Below, in pieces: positions 60,235 through 64,000 of a DNA stretch of 64,000 nucleotides; within the stretch, counting starts at the first letter, position 1, and each line of letters opens with the position of its first letter. Where the stretch lies: the NCBI RefSeq assembly GCF_037126465.1, contig NC_088203.1:54287581-54351580 (forward strand). Reading direction: 5' to 3'. The notes under the pieces are model-generated. The model had not been told where the DNA came from and searched no databases. It saw nothing but the letters and a program-made list of their open reading frames with translations. The DNA is from Ornithodoros turicata (taxonomy: Eukaryota; Arthropoda; Arachnida; Ixodida; Argasidae). The position numbers and the translations under genes are program-made.

Positions 60235-60489
60235 ATGGCGCGACTCAGGTGCATCAACTCCGCACGGTTCCGCTTTGAGGCGTCATACGAGCGAGAGAAC
60301 TTCGTCGAGATGTGCCACATATTGCGCTCCCGTATCACCGCAAACAAGCTGCGGGACATCATACGCGAAATCTTGGATGAGTACCTGTCGGCTTACAGGG
60401 AGCAATCACTGCGCGAGCTTCAGGAACTATGTCAGGAAGAAATAAGACTACTGGAGACGATCATCAGTCGCGCTAGGAGCTATGGATGA
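60235..60489 (+). CDS. Small Polinton-type ORF upstream of the ATPase
   Basis: 84 residues from ATG at 60235, ending RARSYG. Largely helical and charged (REILDEYLSAYREQSLREL, EEIRLLETIISRA). The next ATG (60483) overlaps its stop. Small helical proteins of this type sit before the packaging ATPase in Polinton-like clusters. I cannot name its function. The frame is intact. Confidence 0.45.
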   Translation: MARLRCINSARFRFEASYERENFVEMCHILRSRITANKLRDIIREILDEYLSAYREQSLRELQELCQEEIRLLETIISRARSYG

Positions 60490-60534
60490 AAATAAAGAAG
60501 CATTACACCTCGCTACACATTCTGCTCAAGTTAT

Positions 60535-61628
60535 TCCACGATGTGCATGCTGTTCCAGCACCCCTTTCTAATTCTCATCTCCGGTGCTTTCATGTGTGGC
60601 AAGACGGTGCTCACGCAGAATATAATGAGACACCCCGAGTTATTTAGCATTCCACCGCAGAAGATACTCTACGTACGAAAGTATGCAGCCGGCTAGGAAA
60701 AGGATTTCAACGGCGTGGAGTTTATGGACAGGATACCCGCAGATTGGGATGAGCGATATCCCACTCTCATAGTTATTGACGATAAAATCACGGAAAAGGC
60801 GTTCTATCCAGGTCCCCCAAACTCACCTCGGAAAAGCGTGCAACGAAGAAGGCCGCCACTAGATACCCCACTGTTGCCGTTCCGGATCACTTCAGCGCGC
60901 TAAGTTTAGCGGCAAAATGTTTTCGTTGTTTCTGCGAATGAATCTAGTCTTTATATGTCCAAATAAAACGCATATAACAACTTTCTCTGTCGTGCTTCAC
61001 TTTTTTCTCCCGTTTTAAACGTGTTGAGCTATCGGAAGGATCTAGTGCACGGCTGCATGCATCACATAACGTACCTGTCGTACCAGGCGCCGCAGGCACT
61101 GTAGTCGCCCATTTCTCCTTCGGTGACTTGGCCTGGCTTGGATTATGCTTCAACTGGATCTTTAGCGCGCTACAATCCACGCAAGCCAACGTCTGGTAAC
61201 AATGGGGTATCTAAGGGCGGCCTCCGGCATTGCACGCATCGGGATAGGAACAAATACATGGGAAAATGGCGACCTTGGGGGACCTGGTTCTATCAGAGGT
61301 ACAGTCGCTGTTTGTGCGCGGTAGCCACCATAAGAATGCGTCCGTGATCCTGATCACACAAGCCTTGTTCTATCACAATGCCTCTTCTCGAACGATATCG
61401 CTGAGTGGCAGTTATATCATATTGTTCCGGAACGCTCGGTCCGTACAACAGATCGAAACCTTTGGACGTCAAGTATTCAAGAAACAGGGGCTCTCCTATT
61501 TTCTCGACGCATATAACCAGGCGACGGAGAAGGCGCACGGTTATTTAGTTGTGGATCTTCACTCGCAAACACCTCCCTCTCGTAGCCTGCGAACGGGTAT
61601 TTTACCGCGAAATGACGGCCGATCTTAG
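60535..61628 (+). pseudogene. Polinton packaging ATPase (FtsK/HerA-type), split
   Basis: The N-terminal part (60544-60788) has Walker A (SGAFMCGKTVLT) and Walker B (PTLIVIDD). The C-terminal part (61263-61628) has SLFVRGSHHKNASVILITQ (sensor-like VILITQ), then YIILFRNARSVQQIETFGRQ and GYLVVDLH. These match A32-like DNA-packaging ATPases of Polintons and adintoviruses, which pump DNA into capsids. Damage: TAG at 60694-60696, a likely shift before 60540, and a 474-bp insertion exactly after the Walker B segment, with AAAAT duplicated on both sides. It is not functional as it stands. Confidence 0.85.
60789..61262. mobile_element. 474-bp insertion in the ATPase, 5-bp target duplication
   Basis: AAAAT precedes (60784-60788) and follows (61263-61267) the insert. 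Removing the insert and one copy joins the ATPase halves in frame. No terminal inverted repeats are visible, so the class is unknown. A minus-strand frame (61189-60944) inside it has no recognised motif. Confidence 0.6.
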
Positions 61629-61985
61629 AAGACATCTCACGCTCCTCAAAGTATTGGCCACCAGCAAACCGATGCACCGCGCAGAGCTACCTAAAGAGCT
61701 CAGCTGCGACGACATTCGAATGCTTTCGGAAATCTGTCTTAACATTCTACACGGAAATATCCCACTTTCGACGGAACTTCATAAAAACTTGAAGAAATAC
61801 AAAAAATCGTCCGCTTCCTCGCTTACAAGTCACTTCATAAGTGCCCCCGGCAGTTGAAGAAATATATTAGGCAACAACGAGGTGGTCTCATTCCCATACT
61901 TCCACTGCTCCTCTCAGGGCTATCAAGTCTCGTGGCCGAAGTCGCCGGGCGAGCGACATCCAAAGCCATCGGTCATGGCTCATAG
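61612..61985 (+). pseudogene. Polinton-type ORF with C-terminal hydrophobic segment
   Basis: It begins MTADLRRHLTLLKVLATSKP and has a helical basic region (CLNILHGNIPLS, HKNLKKYKK). The intact part stops at 61857. In another frame, the homologous end (QQRGGLIPILPLLLSGLSSL) continues to TAG at 61983-61985, so one frameshift lies near 61825. A small basic protein ending in QRGG plus a hydrophobic stretch is common in Polinton and adintovirus clusters; a minor virion role is a guess. The start overlaps the ATPase end. Confidence 0.6.
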
Positions 61986-62454
61986 AATAGAAATAGGTGA
62001 AGTTCTGAAATCTAACGATTCGGGCGACGTAAAAGTGGGCAAAATACTGGAAGCCCTCTATTACTTGCTGAAGCGCGCTCACTATCATCCTCCTCCCCCT
62101 CCTTTGGAACCTGTCCATTCGGCACCCGAACCGGAACCCAATCAATTCGATTTTAATCTTCTACCCTCCGGCGTTGATAAAGCACGCGCGAAATCTGTGC
62201 TAAAAGAATTGAAGAAAGTTTTCACCTGGCAGGCGGATAATGTGCTAGTATATAGAGGGAAGCGAATCAACCGCTCAAACATTGTGGCCCTTTTGAAAGG
62301 TCAAGGAGAAAGGGTTAGGTGGAGTGGATCGGTACCGACGTCATCACAAGCTCACGCGCACAGAAGCCGTGGAACAGCTGAAAAAAGAAGATGCTTACAC
62401 CCTTCACAAGCCAGTGAAGAAAAAATTAAGCGGTGCTCCATTGTATCTCTTTGA
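61975..62454 (+). CDS. Polinton-type ORF with proline-rich linker
   Basis: ATG at 61975 overlaps the end of the previous frame. It contains GKILEALYYLLKRA, a run of prolines (HYHPPPPPLEP) and then LLPSGVDKARAKSVLKELKK and GKRINRSNIVALLKG, a pattern (SNI..LL) recurring in proteins encoded beside Polinton integrases. After about residue 113 the frame loses resemblance and runs out of frame with the following integrase, so the C-terminus is probably altered by a frameshift near 62310. Function unknown. Confidence 0.5.
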   Translation: MAHRIEIGEVLKSNDSGDVKVGKILEALYYLLKRAHYHPPPPPLEPVHSAPEPEPNQFDFNLLPSGVDKARAKSVLKELKKVFTWQADNVLVYRGKRINRSNIVALLKGQGERVRWSGSVPTSSQAHAHRSRGTAEKRRCLHPSQASEEKIKRCSIVSL

Positions 62455-62506
62455 AACCGCTGAACAGGCAATACGGTACATATTAGACTCACCTGCAGCT
62501 CCGTAG
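62318..62506 (+). pseudogene. Polinton integrase, N-terminal piece
   Basis: The frame reads RYRRHHKLTRTEAVEQLKKE and DAYTLHKPVKKK, the region before the catalytic core in Polinton integrases (YTLHKPV). After KKK the similarity stops abruptly at about 62420; the remaining residues to TAG at 62504 are unrelated. The catalytic core is absent here. The C-terminal half of an integrase of the same type is at 6355-7588 on the other strand. Confidence 0.6.
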
Positions 62507-62509
62507 CAA

Positions 62510-64000
62510 AGGCACTGATAAATTGTTTGCAAAAGGAACAGCGATTTTCAACACACACAGCACTAAAATACGACACTCGTCGCTGCAACAACGATGGCGA
62601 TGGCATAATGATGATGATGTTGGTGTCACTTCCGCTGGATTAGCATATGTGTTATTTCACATTTAACCTCCACCACCCAATTATAATGAACGGCCACGGA
62701 TATTAAAGATATTACAAAAAATAAGCACTCAATAAGCGCGAGCTAAAGCAATGGCAATGACGTCTGCCCGTCTACCCAATCACCATCCATCATCCATCCA
62801 TCCAACCAGTTCGAACCTGTTCAGTTTCAACCGTTCAAACTTCAAACTTTCTGGACGCGCAACGGGTAGCAGTTGGGTCTTGGCGGCTGCATTCCACTGG
62901 TTGTTATACGAAAATCGTTCGAAGTTCTCCCGCGCGTTTTGTCTTACAATTTTTGAGCATAGCGAGAACGTACGCCGTGCTGTCCAGTGATAAAAACGGT
63001 TGAGCGCAGCAGAGCTCCCAGAGTACTATGGTGGACAGCGTTTCTTTGTTCTCTGGCTTTCAAGTTTGAGGGGTGAGCTTACTCTTCATTAAAGTATGTG
63101 CCTGTTTCTGTGCACCAAATCGCATGTAGTAGAGATGCGTGGCATAATATGAGAATATCGTTTCCTTTATTTATTTTGGCTTCGTATCACCGATTGAAGC
63201 ACATTGGAAGTGTGGGTTGACCTGACTGCACTTGCATTCAAAGTAGTGATTAACGTTGTATGTTTGGCAGTACAACGTTTCAGTAAGTGCCTTGGTTCGT
63301 CTTGGTGCTAAAACAAATGCGGTATCACTAATTAGCCATCGAGATTCACGAGTTTTCGATGACTGTTGAAGTCTTGAGTAAACGAAAGTCGACAGTTACG
63401 GTTTGCAGGGCGAACACGCTGGAACATAAATGCTGGTTAGTTCATTGTCATGTCAGCCCGACTTCGGTTGTTGCATTTTTCGCTGGTAGTGAAACCACAC
63501 ACTGAAAATTTTGCGCAAGTACTTTTCTTTGCATATCACGGTTTCATAGAAACTGCATTTTTCCTTTTATAGGTGCTTGGACTATCTTGCATCGGTGGAT
63601 ATCAAAATAGTGGTAACCTACCCTACGAAACATCTATTTGCACATAAGCTTAACAGTTCCCTGTGAAGTGAGGGGAAGCAGTTGTCTCTGACGTCTGACT
63701 GTGTTGTCCTCCAATGTTCCTGATGTTCGATGTGCCCCCTAATCTTACTCTAGAGGGAGCCTCTTTAATTTTTTTGTCAACAAAGTATTGCAAATAATGT
63801 TCGTGGAAGGCTCTAACTACTTTCCATTTACATGGTTGTCGTGTGGTTAACGAAATCTAACTTTTTCTCAGATGCTGTGAAAGTCAGCAGGGAAGTGTGA
63901 TGTAGAAGAAACGACTGCCAGAAGCTTGCTAAGGAACCGCACAACATGTGTGGGCAGCAGACAAAATATTCATCAAACGGTACAAAACTAGTATTTCTGT
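62510..64000. other. Spacer to the window end
   Basis: It contains a short ATG microsatellite (62608-62620) and CATC repeats near 62785. No gene or element is recognised. Confidence 0.4.

Overview
The window looks like arthropod nuclear DNA, most likely from a hard tick or a close relative. Coding sequence is split by GT-AG introns. There are short interstitial TTAGG arrays, a tRNA-headed SINE of the tick Ruka type, and a BEN-domain gene of a style that is abundant in ticks. There is no bacterial gene organisation. The species assignment is an inference; no search was run.

Layout: 0-1 kb is the broken 3' end of a Penelope-like element. 1.4-1.9 kb is a TTAA-flanked MITE. 3.6-6.2 kb is a giant foldback built of about 128-bp units. 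6.2-7.6 kb (minus) is the C-terminal half of a Polinton/Maverick integrase, split by a 598-bp MITE, plus the start of a downstream ORF. 7.6-9.7 kb is a Harbinger remnant: a transposase tail facing a Myb/SANT-like gene. 10.7-11.7 kb is an old palindrome. 12.6-15.3 kb (minus) is a BEN-domain gene, head to head with a tnp2/EnSpm-like transposase pseudogene at 16.5-19.9 kb (plus); a Tc1-type MITE lies between them. 20.5-25.3 kb holds a hAT MITE nested in another repeat, one SAMD3-like exon and a degenerate 0.8-kb direct duplication. 27-36 kb holds LINE remains and a large diverged inverted duplication carrying Penelope-type and LINE insertions. 37.7-38.4 kb is a hAT deletion derivative that keeps the transposase C-terminus. 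42.1-44.2 kb is a second tnp2-like transposase. It is followed on the same strand by a multi-exon DUF4806-type gene (44.9-56.3 kb) whose introns hold a gypsy fragment, a Ruka-like SINE and several MITEs. 58.1-59.6 kb is a third tnp2-like pseudogene. 60.2-62.5 kb (plus) holds Polinton genes: small ORFs, the packaging ATPase in two pieces, and the N-terminus of an integrase.

Functionally almost everything here is mobile DNA at different stages of decay. Two arrangements stand out. First, a transposase lies beside a putative DNA-binding or adaptor gene (BEN with tnp2 number 1; DUF4806 with tnp2 number 2). Second, two complementary parts of a Polinton lie in opposite orientation 55 kb apart, as an inversion would leave them. 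Splice phases in the BEN and DUF4806 genes fit exon after exon, so these two may be real, recently functional genes. Several other reading frames are broken by single-base shifts that lie next to homopolymers, so some of the damage could be assembly error.
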